From UBA5189 sp040389445 (GTDB lineage Bacteria > Chloroflexota > Limnocylindria > Limnocylindrales > CSP1-4), in contig JAZJZX010000007.1 of NCBI GenBank assembly GCA_040389445.1, positions 1 to 64,000 on the forward strand: a stretch of DNA of 64,000 nt, read 5' to 3'. Numbering within the stretch: position 1 is the stretch's first letter; each line of letters begins with the position of its first letter. Under the pieces are notes generated by a model, which did not search any database, had not been told where the DNA came from, and saw only the letters and a list, made by a program, of their open reading frames with translations. Positions 53,452-61,489 of the stretch are shown here, piece after piece. Both the position numbers and the translations under genes were made by a program.

Positions 53452-55758
53452 GTGGCCGGATATCCTGTCCGCGACTGGAAGGGAGTCGTGACGATCGTGC
53501 CGGGCCGACCGCGGCGTATGGGAGTCTGGACCCTCATCGGCTTGTCGCTGGTGGCGAGTCTCGGGTTCCTGACGGCTCGTCTGGTCAACCCGACCGACGG
53601 CGCGGTCGTCCCGTTCTACGCGGATGCCTGGACTGCCGACGGCGTGAAGATCGCCGGGACCGGCGGATCCCCGGGAGGGCTCGCGCCGGGCGACGTCGTC
53701 ACGGCGGTCGCGGGTCGTCCGCTTCCAGCCTGGCTCGACGGCGTGCTCGATCCCGGTCTGGATCGCCCGGGCTCCGACCTGGAGACGGAGATCCCGTACA
53801 TCGTCCGGCGGGGAGCGGCAACCGTCGAGGTATCCGTGCGCCTCGTGCCGAGCGAGGTGACGGCGACCCTGCTCGACAACTGGAGCGCGCTCCTCTTCAC
53901 GATCGCCCTCCAGCTCATCGCTGCGTACGTCCTGTGGCGGCGGCCCGAAACGCCCGCGGCAAGTGCCCTGGCGGTGGCGTCGGTCGGGGTGACCGGCAGC
54001 ACGCTGCCCTGGTTGCTGGGCAGCCAGGTCATCGACATCGTGGCCGGCTGGCCATTCGTGCTCTACGCGCTGACCGCCGGGGGCCTGTACATGGTCCTCT
54101 GGCCGGCCGGGGCCCTCCACCTCCCACTGACGATGGCCGGTCCCGCCCAGGCCCCGAGTCGGCGCGGTCTCATCCTGATCTACGGGCTGCCACTCGGTAC
54201 GTATCTCGTGAGCCTGGTGGCCACCCGGCTGGCGGCACCATCCGCGGCCGCCTGGGTCGGAACCTGGGCAACCGTGCAGGCCCTGGTGATCATCCCCACC
54301 ATCCTGATCGGGATCGTCCTGACGGTTCGAGGGTTTCGCGGCTCCGCGCCTGCCGTCCGTGACCAGATCCGCTGGGTAGCGCTCGGCGGCGGCCTTGCGA
54401 CGGTTGCATCGCTCCTCCTGCTCCTCGGGCCACAGTTGCTCACCGGTCGCCCGATCATCCCCTGGAGTTCCGTCGGGCTGGTGGCGCTGCCGCTCCCGCT
54501 CGGCATCGCGGCGGGCATTCTCCGCTATCGCCTGTTCGACATGGACGTCGTCGTCAACAGGACGCTCGTCTACGGCGGAGCGACCGTCGCGATCGTGGCG
54601 ATCTACGCCGTGTCCGTGACGGTCCTCGGCGCGTTCCTGACGTTCCAGGGCGGCTTCCCGGCGTCGCTCCTCGCAACTGGCCTGGCCGCGATCGTTGCGC
54701 TTCCGATCCGGAGCCTGCTCCAGCGGACCGTGAACCGCCTCATGTACGGCGATCGGGACGACCCGTACCGGGCACTCGCGAGGCTCGGCAGGCGTCTCGA
54801 GGAGACGCTCGAACCGATCGAGGCACCGGCGGTCATCGTGCGGACGATCGCGGAGTCCCTGCGGCTGCCGTGGGTCGGCCTGCGCATGGGGCCGGCCGGG
54901 GAGGCCGGACGGACCATCGCCCACGGGCAGGAACCCCAGGGTCCGGTCACCTCGGTCCCCCTCATCCACGGGGCCGAGGTTGTCGGTGACCTCATCGCAT
55001 CGGGGCGAAGCGCCACCGAACCGCTGACGCCGGCCGACCGGACCCTGCTCGAGGCGCTCGCTCGGCAGGCGGGCGCGAGCATCCATGCACTCGGGCTGTC
55101 CCTCGATCTCATCGAGTCTCGCGAGCGCCTCGTGGCCGCCCGCGAGGAGGAGCGGCGGCGGATCCGGCGCGACCTTCATGACGGCCTCGGACCCACCCTC
55201 GCCGCCATCGGCATGCGGGCGGAGGTGGCTGCGGATCTGGTCTCCGACGATCCAGCAGGGGCGGCGCGCGTTCTTGCTGAACTCCGGGGTGAAGTGCGGG
55301 GCGCCCTCGCGGACATTCGGCGGCTGGTGGACGCCTTGCGCCCACCGGCTCTCGACGAACTCGGCCTCGTCGGGGCGATCCAGGCGCAGGCCGGCCACCT
55401 CGGCCTTGAGCCGGCGATCGATGTCGCATCGGCCGGCCGGCTGCCCGAACTCCCGGCGGCGGTGGAAGTGGCCGCGTATCGGATCGCCGTCGAGGCGATG
55501 ACCAACGCCGCGCGCCACGCCCAGGCCCGCACCTGCCGCGTCCGGATCTCCAGCTCCGATCTGGCCGACCGCGCTCTCGAGGTCGAGGTCACCGACGACG
55601 GCCGGGGGTTGCCGGCGCGTCTGCGCCCCGGTATCGGCCTGCTCTCCATGCGGGAGCGCGCCGCGGAGGTTGGCGGGACCTGTATCGTCGAGACGGCGCC
55701 GGCCGGCGGTACGCGGGTGTTCGCACGGCTGCCGCTCGATGGTCTCGCAGGGAGCTGA
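53452..55758 (+). CDS. NarL-type sensor histidine kinase with PDZ-like and GAF-like regions
   Basis: A 768-residue membrane sensor: TM1 (about 24-42), an extracytoplasmic PDZ-like segment (about 50-130; GLAPGDVVTAVAGRPLPAWL), seven to eight further helices (about 143-420), a GAF-like region (about 445-545), then HisKA_3 (about 565-640) with the phospho-His in RRDLHDGLGPTLAAIG and a HATPase domain (EAMTNAARHAQ, TDDGRGLPAR, GIGLLSMRERAAEVGG). It is divergent from the ECF cluster and overlaps its response regulator by one base (TGATG). A GTG 12 codons later is an alternative start. The stimulus is unknown. Confidence 0.9.
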   Translation: MAGYPVRDWKGVVTIVPGRPRRMGVWTLIGLSLVASLGFLTARLVNPTDGAVVPFYADAWTADGVKIAGTGGSPGGLAPGDVVTAVAGRPLPAWLDGVLDPGLDRPGSDLETEIPYIVRRGAATVEVSVRLVPSEVTATLLDNWSALLFTIALQLIAAYVLWRRPETPAASALAVASVGVTGSTLPWLLGSQVIDIVAGWPFVLYALTAGGLYMVLWPAGALHLPLTMAGPAQAPSRRGLILIYGLPLGTYLVSLVATRLAAPSAAAWVGTWATVQALVIIPTILIGIVLTVRGFRGSAPAVRDQIRWVALGGGLATVASLLLLLGPQLLTGRPIIPWSSVGLVALPLPLGIAAGILRYRLFDMDVVVNRTLVYGGATVAIVAIYAVSVTVLGAFLTFQGGFPASLLATGLAAIVALPIRSLLQRTVNRLMYGDRDDPYRALARLGRRLEETLEPIEAPAVIVRTIAESLRLPWVGLRMGPAGEAGRTIAHGQEPQGPVTSVPLIHGAEVVGDLIASGRSATEPLTPADRTLLEALARQAGASIHALGLSLDLIESRERLVAAREEERRRIRRDLHDGLGPTLAAIGMRAEVAADLVSDDPAGAARVLAELRGEVRGALADIRRLVDALRPPALDELGLVGAIQAQAGHLGLEPAIDVASAGRLPELPAAVEVAAYRIAVEAMTNAARHAQARTCRVRISSSDLADRALEVEVTDDGRGLPARLRPGIGLLSMRERAAEVGGTCIVETAPAGGTRVFARLPLDGLAGS

Positions 55759-56447
55759 TGCGGATGGATCGACCACCCTCGCCGGAGCAGATCCGCATCC
55801 TGCTGGCCGACGATCACCCGGCCTTTCGCTCCGGTCTGGCGGCCCTGCTCGATACGATCGAGGGATTCGAGGTCGTCGGTGAGGCAGCCAGCGGCGACGA
55901 GGCCGTCCAGATCGCATCGACGGCCCAGCCCGACGTCGTGGTGATGGACCTGAACATGCCGGGCAGGGACGGAATCGAGGCAACGCGGATGATCGTGGCG
56001 ACCAGTCCGCACATCGCCGTCCTGGTCGTGTCGATGTACGAGGCCGACGATCAGGTCTTCGGTGCCCTCAAGGCGGGCGCCCGGGGCTACCTCCTCAAGG
56101 GTGCGGACCGGGCGGAGCTCATTCGGGCGATTCGAGGGGTGGCGTCAGGAGAGGCGATCTTCGGGCCGGCGATCGCTCGCAGGCTGGTGTCCTTCTTCGC
56201 TGCGCGGCCGGCCGTGGAGGCGGCCGTCTTTCCGGAGCTGACCGAGCGCGAGCGCGAGATCCTGGAGCTGGTGGCCCAGGGTCGCAGCAACAGCGAGATC
56301 ACCCGCCGGCTGGGGGTCTCGCCCAAGACCGTCCGCAATCACGTCTCGAACATCTTCAGCAAGTTGCAGGTGGCCGATCGTGCGCAGGCGATCGTGCGTG
56401 CGCGCGAGGCGGGCCTCGGTGGAGAGCAACGCCGAGGCCGCGAATAG
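55758..56447 (+). CDS. LuxR/NarL-family response regulator
   Basis: A 229-residue partner of the kinase. The receiver domain (about 11-128) has the acidic pair LLADDH and phospho-acceptor Asp64 in VVVMDLNMPG, plus SMYEADDQ and the Lys in GYLLKGA. The C-terminal LuxR HTH (about 160-222) reads LTEREREILELVAQGRSN ... SPKTVRNHVSNIFSKLQ. It shares a base with the kinase stop codon. Likely targets are the membrane/cupredoxin genes just downstream, but that is inference from order. Confidence 0.93.
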   Translation: MRMDRPPSPEQIRILLADDHPAFRSGLAALLDTIEGFEVVGEAASGDEAVQIASTAQPDVVVMDLNMPGRDGIEATRMIVATSPHIAVLVVSMYEADDQVFGALKAGARGYLLKGADRAELIRAIRGVASGEAIFGPAIARRLVSFFAARPAVEAAVFPELTEREREILELVAQGRSNSEITRRLGVSPKTVRNHVSNIFSKLQVADRAQAIVRAREAGLGGEQRRGRE

Positions 56448-56546
56448 CCCGGGCAGTTCGTGACGGCGGTCCCATGACGACGGGACAGCCGCCCGGCTAG
56501 ACATCCCGTGATGGGCCCAGATGGGCCACGAGGGGAGGGCCTGCCG

Positions 56547-57347
56547 GTGACGACCAGGACATTTGCGATGCGGGTGTACGCCGGCACGTACTGGCTGCTG
56601 GCAGCACTCTTCCTGTACATCCTGGCGGTGTTGATCCTGCCGACGCTGGACGAGAGCCCGGAGACGAAGGCCTTCCTGCCGCTCATTCTTGTCTTCTTCG
56701 CCCTGTTCCTGATCGGTGCCGGGCTGGCCACATTCCTTCGCTCCGCGCCGCGACGGCGCTGGCTCTGGCTCGGCCTGCTGATTCCGCCCGTCCTGTTCGT
56801 GCTCATGAATGCTCCGTTCATCCCTTACCCGCTGACGCATCCAGTCGACATCGCCTTCACGGCGATCCTGCCGCTGATCGTGGCGACGGGCGTCCTGGTG
56901 GTGGCGGGAATGACCGCGTTTCGCGAGGCCGGCGACCCCATGACCACGCCGAGGAGCGGCGCTCGGGCCCGCCTCGCCGTGGCCGTCGTCGCCGGTGCGA
57001 CCGCCGGCGCGTTCGCCACGGGCTACCTCGCGGCGAGCTCAGGCGGCGGGGGCACGGCGCTTGCCGCCGCGCCGACGACAGCGGGCACGCTGGTCGCGGA
57101 GAGCACCAGGTACCTGACGGCCAACTACTCGATGTCCTCGTCGGATGTCCTTGGCCTATTCGTAGAGAACAAGGACTCGTTCGCCCATTCCTTCGACATC
57201 GACGCCCTCGGGATCCACGTCCAGGTGCCGGCCAGCGCCACGGTGGCCATCGCGATCAAGCCAACGGGGAGTGGCCCGCTCGAGTTCTACTGCGCCGTCC
57301 CGGGCCACCGGGAAGCCGGGATGGTCGGCACGATCGACGTCAGGTAG
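56547..57347 (+). CDS. Polytopic membrane protein with C-terminal cupredoxin
   Basis: A 266-residue protein with four N-terminal helices (about 15-35, 50-68, 80-98, 105-125), another anchor-like helix (about 142-160) and an extracytoplasmic cupredoxin domain (about 175-266). Copper ligands are suggested by SFAHSFDID (His) and the closing FYCAVPGHREAGMVGTIDV (Cys, His, Met). GGGGAGGG precedes the chosen GTG. It heads a run of three membrane-protein genes after the two-component system. Probably an electron-transfer or copper-handling membrane protein; no characterised homologue is known to me. Confidence 0.8.
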   Translation: MTTRTFAMRVYAGTYWLLAALFLYILAVLILPTLDESPETKAFLPLILVFFALFLIGAGLATFLRSAPRRRWLWLGLLIPPVLFVLMNAPFIPYPLTHPVDIAFTAILPLIVATGVLVVAGMTAFREAGDPMTTPRSGARARLAVAVVAGATAGAFATGYLAASSGGGGTALAAAPTTAGTLVAESTRYLTANYSMSSSDVLGLFVENKDSFAHSFDIDALGIHVQVPASATVAIAIKPTGSGPLEFYCAVPGHREAGMVGTIDVR

Positions 57348-57356
57348 GGAGGATGC

Positions 57357-57794
57357 GTGGTGCAGACCTTGCTTCGCATGGTCCACGCGATCGCGGCCTG
57401 GCTCCTGGTCGCCGGCATCGTCGTCCAGGTCTTCCTGGCCGGAGCGGCGATCGCGAACCTCGGCGGATCCGGTGACTTCTCGACCCACATCGAGTTCGGC
57501 TACACCGCGATCGGACTCCTGGCGCTGGCCGTGCTCCTGACGGCGGTTGCCGCCCGCTCGGGGCGGCGGGACATCGGGGCGAGCTTCGCGCTCCTGCTCC
57601 TCTATGTGGTCCAGACGGCGCTGCCGCAGTTCCGCGCCTCGGTGCCGGTTCTCGCCGCTCTACATCCCGTGAATGCACTGGTCCTGTTCGGGCTCGCCGT
57701 CTGGTATGCGAGGCGCGCGTGGCGCCGAAGCGCTGCGGAAGGTCCGGCCGACCCCGCCTCAGGCAACGACACGATTCACTCACCCAGGGCTTGA
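57357..57794 (+). CDS. DUF6220-like membrane protein
   Basis: A 145-residue protein with four hydrophobic helices (about 8-34, 46-65, 72-88, 95-118), and HAIAAWLLVAGIVVQVFLAG and HPVNALVLFGLAVWYARRA as the conserved-looking parts. I match it to DUF6220 from memory; function unknown. The GTG comes nine bases after the cupredoxin gene, so it is probably cotranscribed. Confidence 0.7.
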   Translation: MVQTLLRMVHAIAAWLLVAGIVVQVFLAGAAIANLGGSGDFSTHIEFGYTAIGLLALAVLLTAVAARSGRRDIGASFALLLLYVVQTALPQFRASVPVLAALHPVNALVLFGLAVWYARRAWRRSAAEGPADPASGNDTIHSPRA

Positions 57795-57807
57795 CGGAGG
57801 CACACCG

Positions 57808-58311
57808 GTGGACCTGACCCCATATCTCGATTGGCTGAAGTTCCTGCACATCGCCGGCGCCTTCCTGTTCGCGGCCGGTCACGGTGTTTCGATTGCCGTC
57901 GCGTTCCGCCTTCGGGCGGAACGGGAAACGGGCCGGATGCTCGCGCTCCTCGATCTCTCCGGCTGGTCCCTGAACCTGGCCGGGGTCGGCCTGCTGGTGA
58001 TTCTGCTGTCCGGGATCGTTTCCGGCGTCGTCCGCAACGACTTCGGCCGGGCGTGGATCTGGGCGTCGCTCGTCGTGCTCATCGTCGTGTCGGGGCTGAT
58101 GACGCCGCTGGCCGGAAGCTATTTCTCGCGGCTGCGCCTGGCGCTCGGCCAACGGACACGGGCAATCAAGGAGGGCGAACCCGAACCGGTGCCACTCTCT
58201 CTTGAAGAGGTCGTCGCCCTCGCCCAGTCGCGCGCGCCGGAGCTCACAGCCACGGTCGGCGGCGTCGGGTTCCTGGTCATCCTCTGGCTGATGGTCTTCA
58301 AGCCCTTCTAG
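57808..58311 (+). CDS. DUF2269-like membrane protein
   Basis: A 167-residue protein with four helices (about 8-30, 50-73, 82-103, 145-165). The start DWLKFLHIAGAFLFAAGHGVSIAVAF and the late GVGFLVILWLMVFKPF resemble DUF2269-type integral membrane proteins; function unknown. GACGGAGG lies 11 bases before the GTG. Last gene of the three-gene membrane cluster, convergent with the cyclase six bases away. Confidence 0.7.
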   Translation: MDLTPYLDWLKFLHIAGAFLFAAGHGVSIAVAFRLRAERETGRMLALLDLSGWSLNLAGVGLLVILLSGIVSGVVRNDFGRAWIWASLVVLIVVSGLMTPLAGSYFSRLRLALGQRTRAIKEGEPEPVPLSLEEVVALAQSRAPELTATVGGVGFLVILWLMVFKPF

Positions 58312-58317
58312 GGCTGC

Positions 58318-59163
58318 CTAGACCAGCCGGTAGAGCTGGCGCGGGCCGTGCAGGCCCTTCAACGCATGCGATCCGGCGTCCTCGAACGACAGCCCCGAGC
58401 CGTCGACGAGATCCATGACCGTCGCCGAGACCAGGACCTCGCCCGGCCCGGCGACGGCCATGATTCGCGACGCCGTATGAACGGCGATCCCGCGGATGTC
58501 CTCATCCGTGACCTGGAGCTCGCCGCTGTGGACACCGGCGCGGATCTCGAGCCCGAGCTCCCGGACCGAGTCCCGAATGGCCGCAGCGGCGCGAACGGCT
58601 CGCTCGGCGCCGTCGAACTGGGCGAGCACGCCGTCCCCGGTCGTCTTGACGAGCCGTCCCCGATGGCGGTCGATCGCGGCAACGGCCTTGCGATTGTGCT
58701 CGCCGACGAGGTCCCGCCAGCGGGTGGGGCCGAGTTCGCCTGCGCGCATGGTGGAGTCGACGATGTCGGTCATCACGATCGAGGCCAGGATGCGCTCGAC
58801 CACGGCATCCTTCCCCTTGCCGTAGGTGCGCATGGCCTCGAAGTCGACGGAGATCCATGGCTCGTCGCCCACGACCCAGGCGTCGTGGCCGGGCGGGATC
58901 TCGAAGACGTCACCGGGCCCGACCTCGAGTTCGGTTCCGTCCAGCATCTGGACGCGGAGGCGACCGGACTGGGTCACCCCGAGGTGGTGGTACTGGCACG
59001 AGTCGGTGCCCGCGAGCGGCTGGACGTCGACCGACCATCGCCAGCCGGGCTCGTAGGTCATCCGGCCGACGACGGTATCTTCGAGCTCGACGACCTCGAC
59101 CCGACCCCGGGAAAACACACGAACGTCGCTTGGTTCCGCGAATCGGCGCCGCTGGAGACGCAT
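58318..59163 (-). CDS. Cupin-class III adenylate/guanylate cyclase fusion
   Basis: A 281-residue cytoplasmic protein. Residues about 25-108 form a cupin-like beta-barrel (QYHHLGVTQSGRLRVQMLDG ... VGPGDVFEIPPGHDAWVVGDEPW), and about 125-281 a class III nucleotide-cyclase domain: MTDIVDST with the first metal Asp, RLVKTTGDGVLAQFDGAERAV with the second, ELGLEIRAGVHSGEL, GIAVHTASRIMA and EVLVSATVMDLV. Such a pairing suggests that a small ligand bound by the cupin controls cAMP (or cGMP) synthesis. Cupin His residues could bind a metal. It is divergent from the hydrolase gene at 59281. Confidence 0.85.
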   Translation of the reverse strand: MRLQRRRFAEPSDVRVFSRGRVEVVELEDTVVGRMTYEPGWRWSVDVQPLAGTDSCQYHHLGVTQSGRLRVQMLDGTELEVGPGDVFEIPPGHDAWVVGDEPWISVDFEAMRTYGKGKDAVVERILASIVMTDIVDSTMRAGELGPTRWRDLVGEHNRKAVAAIDRHRGRLVKTTGDGVLAQFDGAERAVRAAAAIRDSVRELGLEIRAGVHSGELQVTDEDIRGIAVHTASRIMAVAGPGEVLVSATVMDLVDGSGLSFEDAGSHALKGLHGPRQLYRLV

Positions 59164-59266
59164 TGGCGCGCGCCCTCGAAGGTGTTGTGACAAGGGTGAT
59201 CGTGCCACACGCGGGCGAGGCGTGACAGCCAGCGGCGGAGTGACGCCCAGCGGCGGCCGCGAGCCG

Positions 59267-59272
59267 TAGACT
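59267..59272 (+). promoter_or_regulatory. -10-like TAGACT, eight bases before an ATG start
   Basis: TAGACT, eight bases, then the ATG of the fumarylacetoacetase-family gene, with no clear ribosome-binding site. It is the same hexamer as in front of the ilv operon, the cupredoxin lipoprotein and hmgA (61453-61458). Confidence 0.5.
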
Positions 59273-59280
59273 TGGGCGAG

Positions 59281-60333
59281 ATGCGGATTGCACACGTTCG
59301 CGAGCGACACGCCCCGGCCGGCGCCCCGTGGCGGCTCGCGGCCTCGGTCGGCGGCCGGGCCGCCGATCTGCCGACACCGCGCCACTGGCTGGACCTGGAG
59401 GTCGCCCGGCGGCGCCTCGCGGCGGCAGATCCACGCCGCGCCCACAACGCGGCCCTGTTCCGACAACCCATCACCACGCTGGATGACCATCTGGCACGCG
59501 GTCTCCGAGTCGACGCGCTGTCCGAGATCGTGGATGCCGTGGGGGCATCCGTGCCGGACCCGGACGGTGACGAAGTGCTCGAGGCAAGCGACCTTCGGTT
59601 CGGTCCGCCGATCCTCCGGCCGCCGGCCTTTCGCGATTTCTATGCCTTCGAACAGCACGTGGCGACCATGTGGCAGCGTCGTGGCGGCGAGATTCCCGAG
59701 AACTGGTACCGGCTCCCGGTCTTCTATTTCTCGAACACATCCGAGATTCGCGGACCCGGTGATCCCGTCTGGGCTCCAGGTGGCTCCGGGGAGCTCGACT
59801 TCGAGCTGGAGGTCGGCGCGCTGGTGGACACGCCGTCGTTCGACCTCTCCGAGGACCGGGCGTCCGAGGCGATCGGCGGCTACTTCGTCCTCAACGACTG
59901 GTCGGCGCGGGACCTCCAGCGCGACGAGATGCCGGTCCGGATGGGCCCTGCCAAGGGCAAGGACTTCGCCACCTCGATCGGGCCCTGGCTGGTGACGCCG
60001 GACGAGCTGCCGGAGGCCTGGGTGGCCGGAGCGACCGGGCCCGACCTCGGCATGACGGCAGCGGTCACGGACGCCGACGGACTCGTGACGCCGATTTCGG
60101 ATGGTCGCTGGTCGGCAGCCCGATATTCCTTCGCCCAGATGCTGGCCCGGGCATCGGCGGACGTGCACGTCCGGCCGGGGGAGATCCTCGGCTCCGGAAC
60201 GGTCGGCACCGGCTGCCTGCTCGAGGTCAAGGACTCGACGCTTGGCCGCTGGCTCCAGCCGGGCGATCAGGTGACCCTTTCGATCGAGCGCCTCGGGTCG
60301 CTCGTTTCGGGCGTGATCGAGCGGCCGCGGTGA
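59281..60333 (+). CDS. Fumarylacetoacetate hydrolase-family protein
   Basis: A 350-residue enzyme of the FAH superfamily, which cleaves C-C bonds or decarboxylates beta-keto acids using a divalent metal. The C-terminal FAH domain has RDFYAFEQHVA, ELDFELEVGALV with metal-binding Glu residues, GYFVLNDWSARDLQRDE, KGKDFATSIGPWLVTPDEL, and GEILGSGTVGTGCLLE. With hpd and hmgA in the window it is a good candidate for fumarylacetoacetase of tyrosine degradation, though the superfamily has many other activities. It overlaps the next gene by four bases (GTGA). Confidence 0.85.
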   Translation: MRIAHVRERHAPAGAPWRLAASVGGRAADLPTPRHWLDLEVARRRLAAADPRRAHNAALFRQPITTLDDHLARGLRVDALSEIVDAVGASVPDPDGDEVLEASDLRFGPPILRPPAFRDFYAFEQHVATMWQRRGGEIPENWYRLPVFYFSNTSEIRGPGDPVWAPGGSGELDFELEVGALVDTPSFDLSEDRASEAIGGYFVLNDWSARDLQRDEMPVRMGPAKGKDFATSIGPWLVTPDELPEAWVAGATGPDLGMTAAVTDADGLVTPISDGRWSAARYSFAQMLARASADVHVRPGEILGSGTVGTGCLLEVKDSTLGRWLQPGDQVTLSIERLGSLVSGVIERPR

Positions 60334-61433
60334 GCGACGGGCGGCCGTTCCTTCCGGCCGGCATCGATACCCCGGCCCTCGTCGTCAACCTCGATGTCGT
60401 CGATGCCAATACGCGACGGCTGCTGGATCACCTGGCGCCGCGCGGCGTGGCACTGCGGCCGCACGCCAAGACGCACAAGAGCGTGGCCATCGCCCGGATG
60501 CAGCTGGAGGCCGGCGCTCACGGGATCACCGTCGGGACCCTCGGCGAGGCCGAGGTTTTCGCTGCGGCCGGGATCGACGACGTCTTCGTCGCCTACCCGC
60601 TCTGGGCCGTGGGGCCCAAGGCCGCTCGCCTGAAGTCGTTGCACGCGCGGACGCCGATCTCGGTCGGGATCGACTCCGTCGCAGGAGCGGAGCGCCTCGC
60701 GGCCGCGGTGGCCGGCGTCGGTGGTGCGCTACGGGTCCTCGTCGAGATCGATTCGGGCGGGCGCCGCACCGGGGTCGGGACACCCGAGGTGGCCCGGTCA
60801 GTTGCGGAGGGGGCCAGGTCGCTCGGCCTCGATGTCGTGGGAGTGTTCACCCATGGGGGCCACGGCTACGCCGGGCCGGAGGCACGCGCGGCCGCGGCTG
60901 CCGACGAGGTACGAACCCTGAGCGATGCCGCGGCGGCGCTCCGCAGCGCTGGTTTCGACTGCCAGATCGTGAGTGCCGGCTCGACGCCGACGATGTGGGA
61001 CGCGGCCTCGGGAGAGGTGAACGAGGTCCGGGCCGGAACGTACGTCCTCGGCGATCGCCAGCAGGCAACGCTCGGCGCCATCGGGTTCAACGACGTCGCG
61101 CTGCATGTCGCCGCGACCGTCGTGAGCACCGCTGTGCCCGGTCAGGTCGTCGTCGATGCGGGCGCCAAGACGCTGACCAAGGATCGCGCTTCGTACCTCG
61201 CGGGCCACGGGCTGCTGCCCCGCTATCCGGACGCGGTGATCGAGAAGGTCAACGACTACCACGGCATCGTCCGAATTCCGCCCGGGACGCCGGCCCCGCA
61301 TCTCGGTGAGGTCGTTGCCATCGTGCCCAACCACGTCTGCCCGGTCGTGGACCTGTTCGACGGGTTCGTGGCGATCCGCGGCGAGACGATCATCGGCGAG
61401 TGGCCCGTGGACGCTCGCGGCCGCCGAGGCTGA
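60330..61433 (+). CDS. D-threonine aldolase/D-serine dehydratase-like PLP enzyme
   Basis: A 367-residue fold-type III PLP enzyme: an alanine-racemase-like barrel with the Schiff-base Lys47 in RPHAKTHKS, VLVEIDSGGRRTGV and THGGHGY, then the C-terminal DSD1 domain with DAGAKTLTKDR and the metal-binding His and Cys in VPNHVCPVVDL. Expected reactions are cleavage of D-threonine-type beta-hydroxy amino acids or D-serine dehydration; which one cannot be told. Its GTG overlaps the stop of the FAH-family gene, so the two are translationally coupled. Confidence 0.88.
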   Translation: MSDGRPFLPAGIDTPALVVNLDVVDANTRRLLDHLAPRGVALRPHAKTHKSVAIARMQLEAGAHGITVGTLGEAEVFAAAGIDDVFVAYPLWAVGPKAARLKSLHARTPISVGIDSVAGAERLAAAVAGVGGALRVLVEIDSGGRRTGVGTPEVARSVAEGARSLGLDVVGVFTHGGHGYAGPEARAAAAADEVRTLSDAAAALRSAGFDCQIVSAGSTPTMWDAASGEVNEVRAGTYVLGDRQQATLGAIGFNDVALHVAATVVSTAVPGQVVVDAGAKTLTKDRASYLAGHGLLPRYPDAVIEKVNDYHGIVRIPPGTPAPHLGEVVAIVPNHVCPVVDLFDGFVAIRGETIIGEWPVDARGRRG

Positions 61434-61452
61434 GTGAGCTCCATCGCTGACC

Positions 61453-61458
61453 TAGACT
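61453..61458 (+). promoter_or_regulatory. -10-like TAGACT before hmgA
   Basis: TAGACT lies 31 bases before the hmgA ATG; unlike the leaderless cases, a ribosome-binding site (GAGGAGG) lies between them. No consensus -35 was seen. Confidence 0.4.
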
Positions 61459-61489
61459 GACCGGCATACGCGAGGAGGCCAGTCGTTCC

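Noticed and set aside
53425..55983. 852-codon minus-strand frame opposite the histidine kinase
   Set aside because: Composition is dominated by Arg, Asp, Gly and Gln with no domain; the kinase on the plus strand explains the sequence.
59222..59256. Direct repeat GTGACRSCCAGCGGCGG upstream of the FAH-family gene as an operator
   Set aside because: Two imperfect copies in GC-rich sequence resemble the minisatellites seen elsewhere; regulatory meaning is unsupported.
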